Assembly: GCA_933228895.1 (NCBI GenBank)
Contig: OW121846.1
Span: 46,208,107-46,272,106, forward strand
DNA: 64,000 bases
Source of the DNA: Platycnemis pennipes
Lineage: Eukaryota; Arthropoda; Insecta; Odonata; Platycnemididae
Direction of reading: 5' to 3'
In this document: positions 1 to 10,931 of the stretch, one piece after another
Position numbering within the stretch: position 1 is the first letter of the stretch
Layout: every line of letters begins with the position of its first letter
The notes under the pieces: generated by a model
Databases searched by the model: none
What the model saw: only the letters and a program-made list of their open reading frames with translations
Told to the model about the DNA's origin: nothing
Program-made: the position numbers and the translations under genes

Positions 1-20
1 AGCATATTTGTGGATCACAG

Positions 21-150
21 CATTAATAGCATACCAAATCTCAATATATTACTTTAAACACGTTTTACAAACTAGCACAGTAAATTGATCACAGAACGAG
101 TGGTGTCCATAAGGAATAATTAAAATTCAGAGAATAAATTAGATCAAGCA
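21..150. repeat. Direct repeat, copy 1 (130 bp)
   Basis: This segment is repeated at 386-515 with the same length and roughly 90 percent identity by eye. Both copies run from CATTAATAG to AGATCAAGCA. The offset is 365 bp, so this is either two monomers of a short tandem array continuing off the left edge or a local duplication. No coding potential is visible. Confidence 0.8.
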
Positions 151-385
151 TGGACTGAGGATCATGCACTTTACACTCAAACTGACATATACCCACGAGT
201 TATTTCTTCTCGAGATTCCCACCGGGTTGGTAATTCATATTCTGAATTTTGGATAGCTGACTCTACCGTCATCTCCATGATCAACACCCTTGATTGTTAA
301 CAATAAGAGTTCATGGGTAAGTACCGGCAAAAAAACACTATGACCTTAAAGAGGTCACAATATTAAATTTAGAAAACTCCTGTCT

Positions 386-515
386 CATTAATAGTATACC
401 AAATCTCACTCTATTATTGAAAACACGTTCTACAAAATAGCACAGTAAACTGATCACAGAACAAGTGGTGTCCATAAGGAATAGTTAAAATTCAGAGAAT
501 ATATTAGATCAAGCA
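386..515. repeat. Direct repeat, copy 2 (130 bp)
   Basis: Second copy of the segment at 21-150, in the same orientation and differing by scattered substitutions. The intervening 235 bp (151-385) is not obviously repeated. Confidence 0.8.
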
Positions 516-691
516 CAAACTTAACCACAATTGGTGACTTTAGGACTAACGGTGTGCTAATAATGCAAAATATTTCAAAGCGCACGAACTAGCCGTGCGC
601 TTTGAAATATTTGATATGACATTGATATGTCTAGCAGTCTGTGAACATCTTGTTCCTTTAGAGCCTTATAATTTCCATAGAGATAGAGGAC

Positions 692-763
692 GCCTTGGTA
701 GCTCAACTGGTAGAGTACCTGGCCGGAAATCAGGGGGTCCGGGTTCGAGTCCCGGTCAAGGCG
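692..763 (+). tRNA. tRNA-like gene, anticodon GGA, or tRNA-derived repeat
   Basis: A full cloverleaf can be drawn. The acceptor stem is 692-698 with 756-762 (one G-T pair), the D-arm is 701-716, the anticodon stem is 718-722 with 730-734, and the T-arm is 739-755 with stem CCGGG/CCCGG and loop TTCGAGT. The internal Pol III promoter is strong: the A box TAGCTCAACTGG and B box GGTTCGAGTCC both fit consensus, and a T6 terminator follows at 769-774. The anticodon by position is GGA (serine), but the variable loop is only 4 nt, whereas true tRNA-Ser has a long variable arm, and base 33 is C instead of the near-universal U. It may therefore be a tRNA-like repeat and not a working serine tRNA. Confidence 0.6.
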
Positions 764-768
764 AATGA

Positions 769-774
769 TTTTTT
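769..774 (+). terminator. Pol III T-run terminator
   Basis: Six consecutive T residues begin 6 nt after the discriminator base of the tRNA-like unit, the usual position and form of an RNA polymerase III terminator. Confidence 0.6.
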
Positions 775-779
775 CTCTG

Positions 780-3700
780 TGGAACATTTGCTATAATACA
801 AAATATATAATATGATTCACGCCATTAAATATTGATATAACATATAAGAAATCTACTACCAGAATAAACTACACAGAGTTATTCCTAAATGAAAAGTTGC
901 ACAGCAGCTATTTAAAATAAGATAGTAGACGAACCTTTTAAACTTAAGAGCATAACCATTGAAGTCAGGAAACTTACTTTAAAGAGTACAATTTGTTTAC
1001 TTCATGAAGAGAGATTTGGTTGAAAATGAATAGATCTAAGCATGATTAGCAGAGACAACTAGGCTCAACTTGTAATGCAGAAGGTGGTTTTCCTTCCACT
1101 CATGACAGGTTACCCATGAAGTTATACTCCAATTACAGTTAATGCATACTGTACCCACAGGGTGTCAATATGCACACAATCAGGTTCAGCGTAAATGCAT
1201 AAAATACCAGTTAAACTTAAAAGGCATAAATATTTAAAACATACAATTATTAAATATTATTCACACAATTAAGTTGAATACTTGTTGTAAATAAGCATTT
1301 GCGTCATATTATTTATATGCAATGTAGATATTTTCCTTTTCCATTCAATTTACACAAATTTGATATTAAAAAAGCATACTGAAATACAATTCACTCTTAC
1401 TCAATAAAAAATGTTGATCTTAAATGCAGCTTCGTAACTGCATCATATAGAGTGTAAAGCCAAAAAGTTTTATTGCAAGGCATATGAAATCCGTTCTACT
1501 TGCAATTCATAGACTAAGGGCATTAAAACGTTTCCACAAGGCACATAAAAATGGATTAAATTTATATTAGGGATGCACCACTGTAAATACCGATTACACA
1601 CACGTTCATAAGAGCATCACCCATCAGCCATGAGCAAGCCTTATTACTTGCAAATTGCACTACTGTCAGTCGAACTGCAAGATGTGCAAGAATGGTTTTA
1701 CTAGCCAGAATATGTAATAGGAAATAATCATTTTCCCAAAAGTATATTATCAGAAAGTGAAAAGTTACAAAAAAATGTTATCATTTACCTCATGAACGAA
1801 CAAAAATACTTAAATCCTCGTGTTTGTGTTTCTTCAAAGGAACTTAACGAGTTGCAAAAATACGTCTACAATCAATAACAATACCCGAGAAAGTACTCGG
1901 GCCTAAAAACACACGACTCATCACCACACAAGCAGGCGGTGTGGATTTAGGAAATGGTGTATCAGCTAGGAATTAATATATTATACATAGAAACGTCAAA
2001 TGTTTTTCACCAATCTCTAGGTATTTGCACGATTTGATCTACAATTATTTACCGAAAGACGTATAAATGTGGCTGGAGTTCGAGGAAAAAACACCGTTTA
2101 TCCCTCTTTCCCTTCTTTAATTAACTAAGATATTCTAATTAACTAACTAACCAGATGAATAATACACTAGTCATTAGGAGTCTTATAGAGAAAGTTGCTT
2201 GACACTGAATTGAGGATACCTTTATCTCTGATCTCAGTGTCAACCAGGGTATCCATTATGTTCTAAAATCAACCTTTTTGAGTGCTCACGCTTTATATAG
2301 CGGTTCATGCATTTGTGGAAAATTGAACGTGAACTCACGTAAAAGAACGCCCGGTGGCCCTCTGTCAGCAAAACTTCACGCTTGGGCCTGTCCGCACGTG
2401 CAGACCTGTGAGCCTTCAATTCTTCACTGATTCTCAATCGTTGCACTAGTGTTTCCGAGTCCCTTCTCTGAAATAATCTTGCATGAGTTATGCAGAGCCA
2501 AGAAACGTATGTTTTTAGTAGGATGTATTAAAGCCCAAATTATAAGACCCAAATTTCCACCAAATAAACCGTCAGCAGCTCATAGTTTATTTAATAACAT
2601 GCGGAATTTAATATACTAATCTCTTGGTTCATTTGTGCATGATATTTTGGGAGAAAGCGGGTATAATTGCTAAAGTTATTCATCATGTTCACGGAAAGTA
2701 GTAGAAAGTAATTGGGTAGTGCCTGGAATTGAGAACATTACATATCGACGCAAAAAATAGTGATTCCCTTTATGAGCCCCACAGAGAGTAGTTAAAGCAA
2801 ACTTCGTATAACCCATTTGATGTTTCTCTGCAAATAATTTAATAGGAAAGGCACGCCTTTCTTACTGTGACAAAGAAAGCAAGGACTGCATGTTGGCTAT
2901 CTTCCTGGAGTAGGCCGCAAACTCGCAGAATAATATAGAAGGGTGAAGCAAAGACACAGTTACAAGAAGAGAAATGGCGATGTCAGCATCTGTCAGTGTG
3001 CAGCTGCTAGATCTTCTGTTGCACATCCGTTTCAATGACTGAATTTAAGATATGGCTTGAAATTAAGACAAGTGAAGACTAAAGATGCGATGATGAAACT
3101 GTAAGGGACTTCAAGTAGAATGAGTACATCAATGCTGAACGTTGCATGGAAAGGTATTCTATTCCCTGAATGTCACCAAAGAGGAGAAGTGAGCGCTCAG
3201 ATAGAATTAAAATCTAATTTAAAAATTATTTTCCTGCAGTTATTTCTGTTCATTAGGATGGTTACCCACAGTAAATGTCAGAGTTTGAAAAGAAGTACTA
3301 CCATCTTGTACAACATAAGGGGACATTGAACAGCTCTGTGATCCTTAGGTACAAAATCCTTCTGGTAAAGAATAAGCAAATGATATTTAGAATGTGCCAA
3401 CATACTAGGGCATAGAGGAAAATTTTAGAAGTATAAGCAGCAACTTAACTCCCTTAAAAATGCCCACATTTAAGCAAATGCGCAGTAGAAATTTTACATT
3501 GCAGCTCAATGCAAATTTCTTCTTATTCTGCACTCATAATAAAATGCCAATGTGTTTTTCAAAGAGAAACTATTGGGAAACTTGAAATTTTATACAAATT
3601 CTATCTATTTACTTATCAAACCTTGATATCTCCTTTTATTGTAGTTATTATTTTGTACTTGGAAGTCACAATGAATCGCAAAAATTTAGAAAACTATGCA

Positions 3701-6060
3701 CCAAATAGTTATTAATTCAATACTCTTCCCTACGCACCATTCCCTCCTTTGGATTGATGTAGGCAAGTGTTAGAGGTTCTGCGTACATTCTTTAGGCGAT
3801 ATCAGAGGCTGTTGGCCTCAATACCGAGGATCTCTCCATAAATAACAATTTTTACTGTCCTTTACTTGTGGAGCAGGTCAACAAAAACAAGCTGGTATTT
3901 GAACCTTACTCTCAATGATGCAACAAATGTTATTCCATTTTACTCTCACCGTCAATTTGACAAGTATATTTTTTTTCATAGTGCAACTCAATAATCGATA
4001 TTCTCTGAGGTAATCCCTAAATTTCCGATGTCACTCACACGGAGAAACAATACTTTTGTCACGCAAGTGTAACACTAGAGCGCCCGATGTGCCAGTTTTG
4101 GCTCATTTAAGTTTCTCAAACTGAGCTGGAAAGTTTTTTTTCTTAAAACCTTTAGTTTTCATATTTTTTCATACGTTGTATAGATATTTCAGTTTACCTG
4201 TTTATGTTTATTTTCATTTTCATACTTAGCTAAAAATTTCAAATTTATTTCGAACATCAGCTGTAACATATAGGGCACACATTTTGTTTTGTGTAAAGAT
4301 GTCTGTTGAAACCGTGCAGGCCTATAATAATTTTTAATTATATATACAGTAGAACTGGCATAAAACGAATTTCATGAAAAACGGGATTTATTTATATCCA
4401 AACTGCAGCAATTTTTGCTGTGCACGTGGTAGAATCGCACGATTTTTTTTCGGTAATCGTCCGTATTAAAGGAATATATCCTTATCATTAAAAAAACTGA
4501 TCATTTTCAGAAACTGAATTTACGATCTCCCCACAGCTTAATCTTTTTTCGATTATTCTAATATTGCTTTAAATATGTAACTGTGTTTACCCATACTAGT
4601 TCATCATTCACAAAACATCGACCTATTCTGTTCCCTGGTGATGGTTCTTAATGAATAATAATTTTTAATATCATCAACGTCCTCTGGTGTATGAGTGCCT
4701 TGTTGTGATCTGCTTGGTAACAAATATTTGTAAACGCTCATCTGTTGACTTACACCACCTCTTTGGTGAAACGCCTTTAGCATTTCTCACATGTGGACTA
4801 TGACATTGGAAATCCATATGTGAGGCTTAAAGATTCCACTTGCTTCAGGAAATTTAAAATGAGGTAATACAAAAATAAGTGAAGAATCATTTCGCACCTC
4901 TCCTGTTCAATACTTTCGAAGCAAATTGCAGGAAATAAATGAATGAACACGTTACGAAACTCGAGATTTGTGGCCATTTTTATCCGTTGCATTGCGATGA
5001 AATCATCGTCAGTCGGCGTCACAAAAGAGACAGGGGGCAGGGAAGAGGGCACAAATCTCGACGATTCTCAGTGATTAGAATTTTCATTTAAAAGTAATCA
5101 TCATTGAGTATAGAGAATCATCATTATTCAGTAAAGATCATTGTTTTTTCCTTAAGCTAAACTCAGTATCACCAGCAATTATGGCATTGTAGATTTATTT
5201 TCACAGCAAGGGATATGAAGTAACACTCACATTAAATAATTCAAAATTACGTGGATAATAGCGATTAACAATTTAAAAACTGAAAGGTTAAAATCAATCG
5301 TTAAAAATGTAGTTGAGAATTTCACCTGACCTTTAATTTTAGAAGAGTTAACTTTTAACTTTCAATCGTTTAAATTGTACATTAGCTGATAAAAAAATAC
5401 TTCAGTGAATTTTTCTTCATTTTTTTTGTGTGTGTCGACCTTTTCGAATTTGGGCGCAAAGATTGCCCAATAGACTAAGGCTAAAATAAAACTGTATTCA
5501 AGAACAATATAATAATGGGTATTTGTGCAAGAATGCAATGAATAGGCCCAGCAAATACATGCATCCAAACAGAAGCGGGGTTGAGGGAAGTGACCGTCAA
5601 AGTTTATGGACCCACAACGAGAAAAAATGAGACAACTCAAAGACCAAGTCCTCGAGAGCACGAATACTCGGCGACATCATGTCATCAATACGACTTGCCA
5701 AAATTATCGTGGTGTCTGTCTCCAGCTTTCCTGCCAATGTCTAAGAAGGATTTCTATCAGCTTGGTTTCTGGAGGAGAAAATCATTAGGTCACAGAATGG
5801 CAGGAAATAGTGGAATTAGGCTACAGGGATGTGGTCAGGGAAAAGGGCATTTAGAGGTGTTTTATGACGGGTTTTTTCAACAGCGTAATACCAAAGATGA
5901 ATTATCAATTCATTTATAGCCCACAGAAAGCTTTCTGAAAGCTGGAAGTTATGTTTTCTGAATGCTCAGAAGGGGGTTGATTTTGAGGTCCTTTCTCATG
6001 TCGCTGTCACGAAGAAACTATTGAACTCCAATGATTTTCCCTGTGGTTTTGTTCTCACAG
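780..6060. other. AT-rich stretch with no recognised gene
   Basis: No frame here shows a known domain and no repeat family was recognised. The open frames are short (under about 115 codons), lack conserved motifs and mostly start with non-ATG codons. It could hold the missing 5' exons or promoter of the chitin-binding gene that starts to be visible at 6061. I looked for a signal-peptide exon ending in phase 0 before a GT donor and did not find a convincing one. Confidence 0.5.
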
Positions 6061-6101
6061 GATTTCGATGGTTTAATTGAGTCTGCATGTAGTCAGACCG
6101 G
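6061..6101 (+). CDS. Chitin-binding protein gene, internal exon A
   Basis: This is a 41-nt exon. It has a strong acceptor (pyrimidine-rich tract ending TTCTCACAG at 6060) and a strong donor (CCGG|GTAAGC, GT at 6102-6103). Only one of three frames is open, encoding 13 residues (DFDGLIESACSQT) plus two bases of a glycine codon. Those two bases are completed exactly by the first base of the exon at 7253, and that phase match is the main reason for calling it. It contains one cysteine and may close a preceding domain encoded by upstream exons. No start codon or signal peptide is seen, so at least one 5' exon is missing. The exon is short and I could not test expression. Confidence 0.55.
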
Positions 6102-6895
6102 GTAAGCATAATCAAAATTGGTCGATTAATACTGTTGTGAAGGCGAATTTTGGTACGAAGAGAAGGGCAGGATTTTGATTAAAGTAGGGGACGAAGAGCA
6201 TTGCTCCCTCCAGTTGCTTACTCAATCGCAAAAGTTTAGCTACAAAAAGCGAAAAATCTTAGTTTTTGCTAGGAAACAATCGGAAATGAATTTGACCCAC
6301 AATAAATGAATTCGGCATTTCCCTAAAATCCACGAAGCAATTATTATACGAGTAAAATGGACAATAACCTCAACGCTTGAACTTTTTAGCCTTGAGATCT
6401 GCCAGCTACTATTAATTTCTATTGATCCTTAAACACCCAAATCTTTTTCTTTTACCGTTTGACGAATTTTTCACAATAGACACTAATTATGCCAACTAAA
6501 ATACATTGTAATTTTTGTATGTATAGAATATAAGAATGTGATTGTAAATAGGGAGACCTCACTGACATATGTAGTGTGTTGATTTTTTCGGAGCCATGTT
6601 ATCAAAAAATTCGTCTCAAATCAGATATCACACATGCGATAGTGAATCTTGCTAAATTGGCCACAGATAACGCCATGGAATACTGTATTTTTTTACATTT
6701 TTGCATTAAAAAACACCACCATATTACATCACATTTGGTCCTTCAAGCAACCAGTGACACAGTTCTGTCCATCTGCCACTCCATATTCTCGGAATGACGT
6801 TCTATGGCTAATATTATCACCAGGCTGTATTATTCATTGTGATTGGTCGAAGAAAGAGAGGAGTATTTTTTCAGTAGAGAGTGATTGGAGGGGGG

Positions 6896-6916
6896 ATATA
6901 TATATATATATATATT
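6896..6916. repeat. (TA)n microsatellite
   Basis: About ten TA dinucleotides in a row inside the intron between exons A and B of the chitin-binding gene. Confidence 0.9.
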
Positions 6917-7252
6917 TATAATGTTCAACGCTGCGATCAGTTTACCAGACTTCCCTGCGGGAGTCATATGTATTAAACTTGAAAGTGTCCCTCCCTGAGA
7001 AGATAAGCATCATGTTCCCTAGTTCAATGTTTTATTTTCTACTGGTAACCACCTATAGTTAACATCCATTCTTCTTGTCTAATTTCAGCTACTTGCAATT
7101 AAAAACTATGTTTTCCCTAATTAGGTGCTTCAAGGATGCATTATTTTATCGAGGTGAGGAATAATTTAATGATTCTCCCATCGCGAAATGAACTCGAGCT
7201 ACAAACGTACTGAAATCTATTAACCAACTCCATTTTACAAACAACCAAGCAG

Positions 7253-7436
7253 ATCGGAATGGACTGGATTGGAAAAAAACTGCATCCAACCTGGACTGAA
7301 CGCCAACCCTGAGGACCGCCATAAGTTCATGGTTTGCTTCGAAGACAAAACCGGCTCTTACAGAGTTGAGCATTACTCTTGCCCCCATGGACACATTTTC
7401 TCACCAGATGCAAACACATGTCTTCCATTAAATCAG
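7253..7436 (+). CDS. Chitin-binding protein gene, exon B (CBM14 domain 1)
   Basis: The exon encodes a complete peritrophin-type (CBM14/ChtBD2) module. The pattern starts at NCIQPGLNANPEDRHKFMVC, continues through the aromatic-rich middle and ends CPHGHIFSPDANTC. CBM14 domains are about 60-residue, disulphide-stabilised chitin-binding folds found in peritrophic matrix and cuticle proteins. The donor is CAG|GTAAAT (7437-7438) and the exon ends in phase 0, matching exon C. The acceptor lies in AAGCAG (7247-7252), a NAGNAG tandem site. Exon start at 7253 or 7250 keeps the frame, adding or removing one arginine. The polypyrimidine tract there is weak. The frame has a stop at 7221-7223, so the exon cannot start much earlier. 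Confidence 0.8.
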
Positions 7437-9124
7437 GTAAATGTTCCTATATGCTATGGATTGTTTCTTCTTATGATATTTGTATTATGTGATGTCACAC
7501 CCCTATTGAACAAATAGTGATACCAAGAAGCAGCTTCTTTGAGAGTCTCGAATTGGGAGTGGGGACGAAGTTAATGGGAGAGTGATAAAATAAAAACAAA
7601 CACTCAGAATATTCGAGTGCATTTTAAAATCGGAGGTTTATAATTTTAAATAGCAACGGAAAGCCAATTTGTCGTACATAAAATTGTGAAAATCTTGCGA
7701 AATATACTTTTCCTAGGAGCCAAGGGTTGATAGTACTTCAAATTAGTAACATAATTCTCATCTTCTCATGTAGGGACCTATTCAATAGATAGATTTGTCT
7801 TCTGCAGGTACAACTCGTAAAATAATGGAAGCGGTGTAAAATTCTAAATACTCATTTGTCAATTGCTCTCTACTCAGGAACTTGGCGACATAGCCAACAG
7901 CATTCCTTCTTACCCACCACAATCCAATTTGTTACTTTACGAGGAGGATTAGAAATACATTATTTGACGGTGATCAGTAACACTCAGGCTACGCAGTCTA
8001 AGGTGGCAGGTTACCATTCCCGCATATGGAATGACAGTAGCTATTTACGGGAGGCGATTGCCAGCTTAGGTCATATGTGCAGTACATAACAGCTGGATAA
8101 TTGATTAGAGATTGGAATTTTTTCCATAAGATGGAGAAATTACAAGGGTAAACTTGAGGTCACTCAGAAATTAGAATGGCTGATTTGGTAGCACTAAACG
8201 TAAAAAGTGAATGCTGCAAATGAATCACCAAAAGTGGACTGATTGACTGCGTGGATATGTGCCCTGTATTAGTGTGCTAAAAGTACTTTATACATTCTTT
8301 AATTATTAGTGAGGGCAAAATTACTAATTCCTAAGAAGTTATAGCCTTTTACTTATTAAGGTATTCATTTCATACTAAGCAATACCTTTATGTATGGACA
8401 AATCAAATAAGTAAAATAAACAATGGTTAAAGTGCATTACCTACGTTTCAGATTTTCAGAAATTGAAAATTTTTCACGAAAAATTGTTTGATATTTTTTG
8501 TATTGGACACGTCAACGCGAATCTCAATGCTAAGGAACTTAATATTCTTGAAGAACAGTCTTAAACAGGTTGACAGGCTTCAACGAGCCAATTGTGGTAC
8601 TTCTTTCATGATTTGATAATATAATCGTCATATATGGCCAAATAAGACTCAAATTTTCAGTTTTATTTAGCTCCAAAATCAAAAAGACGTTAGAATAAAA
8701 TTGCTTTAATTCCTTCCTCAAATTTAGTTTTACTTCCGTAATGGAAGTTGTTTTGCGTCCGTTCATGGAAACAACACTAAAATTGCCGGAGCAATTGAAG
8801 GCAATATCAGAAAACACCTAATAGAAATGTTTCTATGAGTTTATATTTCCATTCATTAAACGTATAATATTAAATGTAATTGATGCGAAGGCTTCCATTG
8901 TGTGTAGACATTAAAGTCCGCATCATTCAAATTTCACCGCGTCGTTGTTTATTTTTGGGACGTGAGTTTCGCCTGCATTACATCAGGTTGAAGTGAAACC
9001 CGAAAGACTCATCCGAGAATTCAACTCTGTACCTGTACTTATAGCCACTTAATACCAGTAGGAAATGTATTAGGTTGAGATTTGAGGAGTAGGAAGGGAG
9101 GGCAGAGAGATGTTGTCAGAATTA
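7437..9124. other. Intron sequence, nothing recognised
   Basis: First half of the 3.27-kb intron between exons B and C. There is no recognisable coding domain or structured repeat apart from a 45-bp segment near 8776-8822 that is loosely repeated at 9305-9352. Confidence 0.5.
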
Positions 9125-9275
9125 GCCAGCTCTCAGCAAAAGGTTCCAAGGTAACCACAGCTTAACGTATCATCCGGCGGACGGATTACTTCATTCGAAT
9201 TCTCTCCACAAAGCACTCAAGTAGGCCGGTTAATCAATGATAATTATCTCCGGTAGCCGAGATTTGAACCCAACT
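9125..9275 (-). repeat. SINE-like repeat, copy 1
   Basis: A degenerate tRNA-derived SINE read on the - strand. A B-box-like segment (reverse complement of TTTGAACCC near 9264-9272) is followed by a body with motifs shared with the copies near 9.85, 10.45, 11.2 and 47.75 kb. Examples are an AGCACTCAAG-like word preceded by a GGACGGA-like word. Family membership is by eye and the boundaries are approximate. Confidence 0.5.
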
Positions 9276-9839
9276 ATTCTTGAGAAGTGTCCATTATGGA
9301 AAAAATTTAATTTGCGGAAGCAATTGATGGCAATATCATAAAATACTTAACAGAGTACACTAGCGGCTGTATCAAGTCGACCCAGAACTCCTTCCATCAC
9401 AGTTGCAACCATTATGTATACCCAATGTTCCAGGAATCGAACCTGGAAAATGTGGTGAGGGGTAGGTATATTTTAAGGAATTAACCAGTAATTTCTTCTT
9501 TATGTGCAATGGCAACAGGTTAACGAAAAATTCTGCTTTATTGATCAGGTCCAAAAAAGATCCTCCCTTCAAATTTTCCTTCTTTGAACATGACTTACCA
9601 CTCAATGTACTGTTTAAATACTATGCCCTATTCTATATGATTAGTTCAGGGAAAAATCTCCCCGCTTGGTCTTCAGTAGTAGTGCACAGTAATTTGAGGA
9701 GCGACTGGCAGCTGGGATCGATACGAAAGTCCAGATAAAATAATTATTCTGGGAAGGTGCGTCATTAAGTGTAACTAGTTAATGCGTAGGAATTTTTCAG
9801 TAAAAGCAGCATGAATGCCTGAAATCCCGGCGTAGGAAC

Positions 9840-9955
9840 TAGTTTACCCTTAGCGAAAGGCGTCAAGGGATCCAAGTTTTAATGACAAATCCTACGATTA
9901 AAGCGTTGAGCTTAAACCGCTATTCACACAGTGCGTCAAGCAAGGACCGATCTGA
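9840..9955 (-). repeat. SINE-like repeat, copy 2 (body only)
   Basis: This carries the body motif AGCGAAAGGCGTCAAGGGAT and a downstream CAGTGCGTCAAGCAAGGACCG block that align with the copies at 10400-10550 and 11170-11375. The tRNA-like head is not evident. Confidence 0.45.
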
Positions 9956-10399
9956 CATCAAAAAATTACTCCGCGGAGCTGAAAATTTTGTAACATGGCA
10001 ACGATTAGGTTTACTCTATGTAGAGTGATTTGAACTAAATCTGTTAGTCCATGTTTACAGCACCTTTGCATGCCCGGTAATGAATGAAGACTAATGGATT
10101 TTAACCGATTTATAACCTAAAAAGTGATAATTTAAGCCTATATCAACACAAATTATTCAATTTTACGGGTCTGGTGGACGCATAAATAACACGATTATCT
10201 CATAAAGGAGAACTGTGCGTATTTGAGATTGATCATGGTGTAATTACTGCGATTATTCATTTCCTGACTCACTAACTCTTTGTTTTTTGTTGAGGTATTC
10301 CGTTAATAAGTTTGGGGAAGGCGTCCGAATACTAGGGTCAATAGCCCTTTTTGGAATAAATGAACTGTTGGATATGGGAACACTTTCGATATGAAAAAT

Positions 10400-10550
10400 A
10401 GGAATACTAGAAGGAAACCCGGCGTCGGCAGTAGTCTGCTCATAACGAAAGGCGCCGGGAGGTCTGGATCGTTAATAATGACGGGACGGAGTATTAAACT
10501 CGACGTTATTTCCACACAGAACCCAAGTGAGGACCGGTATAACCATAAAA
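10400..10550 (-). repeat. SINE-like repeat, copy 3 (body only)
   Basis: This contains AACGAAAGGCGCCGGGAGG, a GACGGGACGGAGTA block and a CACAGAACCCAAGTGAGGAC block, in the same order and spacing as the other copies. It lies about 150 bp before exon C of the chitin-binding gene. Confidence 0.5.
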
Positions 10551-10704
10551 AAATCTACCCCTGCCACTAAATGACGCATGCCTTCGAAATAAGACACATA
10601 GGACACTAACTAGCTCATAAATCCGAATACCGGGTACTCCGCAGATATATATGAAGCGTATGAGACGTTTAACACTATTGATAAATTTCTGCTGTTTCCC
10701 TTAG

Positions 10705-10931
10705 GTTTCCCAAGGCGTCATAAGATCAGACGATCCCGATTGTGGTGGTACAACTTTTAATTGTGTAAATGATGATACGTTCGTCGTATGTGCTAAAATA
10801 TCTGGTTCCTGGAAAGTGCTTGATACAGAGAACTGCACCTCACTTGGAAACAAATGCTGTAGTCGTACAACTAATGAATGCACCAGTAATGCTACACTAT
10901 GCCTCAGCATGATCTGCACCAGTGAAACAGG
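10705..10931 (+). CDS. Chitin-binding protein gene, exon C (Cys-rich, divergent CBM14)
   Basis: The acceptor is excellent (CTGTTTCCCTTAG ending 10704) and the donor is excellent (ACAGG|GTAAGA, GT at 10932-10933). The exon starts in phase 0, as exon B ends, and leaves two bases that exon D completes. It encodes 75 residues with nine cysteines, including a CC pair. The first part (DPDCGGTTFNC through NKCCSRTTNEC) has the spacing of a divergent CBM14 domain. The last cysteine (MICTSETG) opens the next domain, completed by FPDPEDC at the start of exon D, so the third domain is split by the intron. Assignment of the first part to CBM14 is by pattern and less certain than exons B and D. Confidence 0.75.

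Noticed and set aside
3740..3945. Possible exon after ATTCTTTAG
   Set aside because: The open stretch has one cysteine, no good donor and no phase link to exon A.
5581..5919. 112-codon + strand frame just upstream of exon A
   Set aside because: Starts with TTG, has no signal peptide or cysteine pattern, and shows no donor joining it in phase to 6061.
8776..9352. 45-bp similar words at 8776-8822 and 9305-9352
   Set aside because: Too short and diverged to call an element. Possibly a chance or old fragment pair.
9420..9446. Perfect T-arm-like CCAGGTTCGATTCCTGG on the - strand
   Set aside because: No A box or acceptor stem around it. At most a SINE relic.
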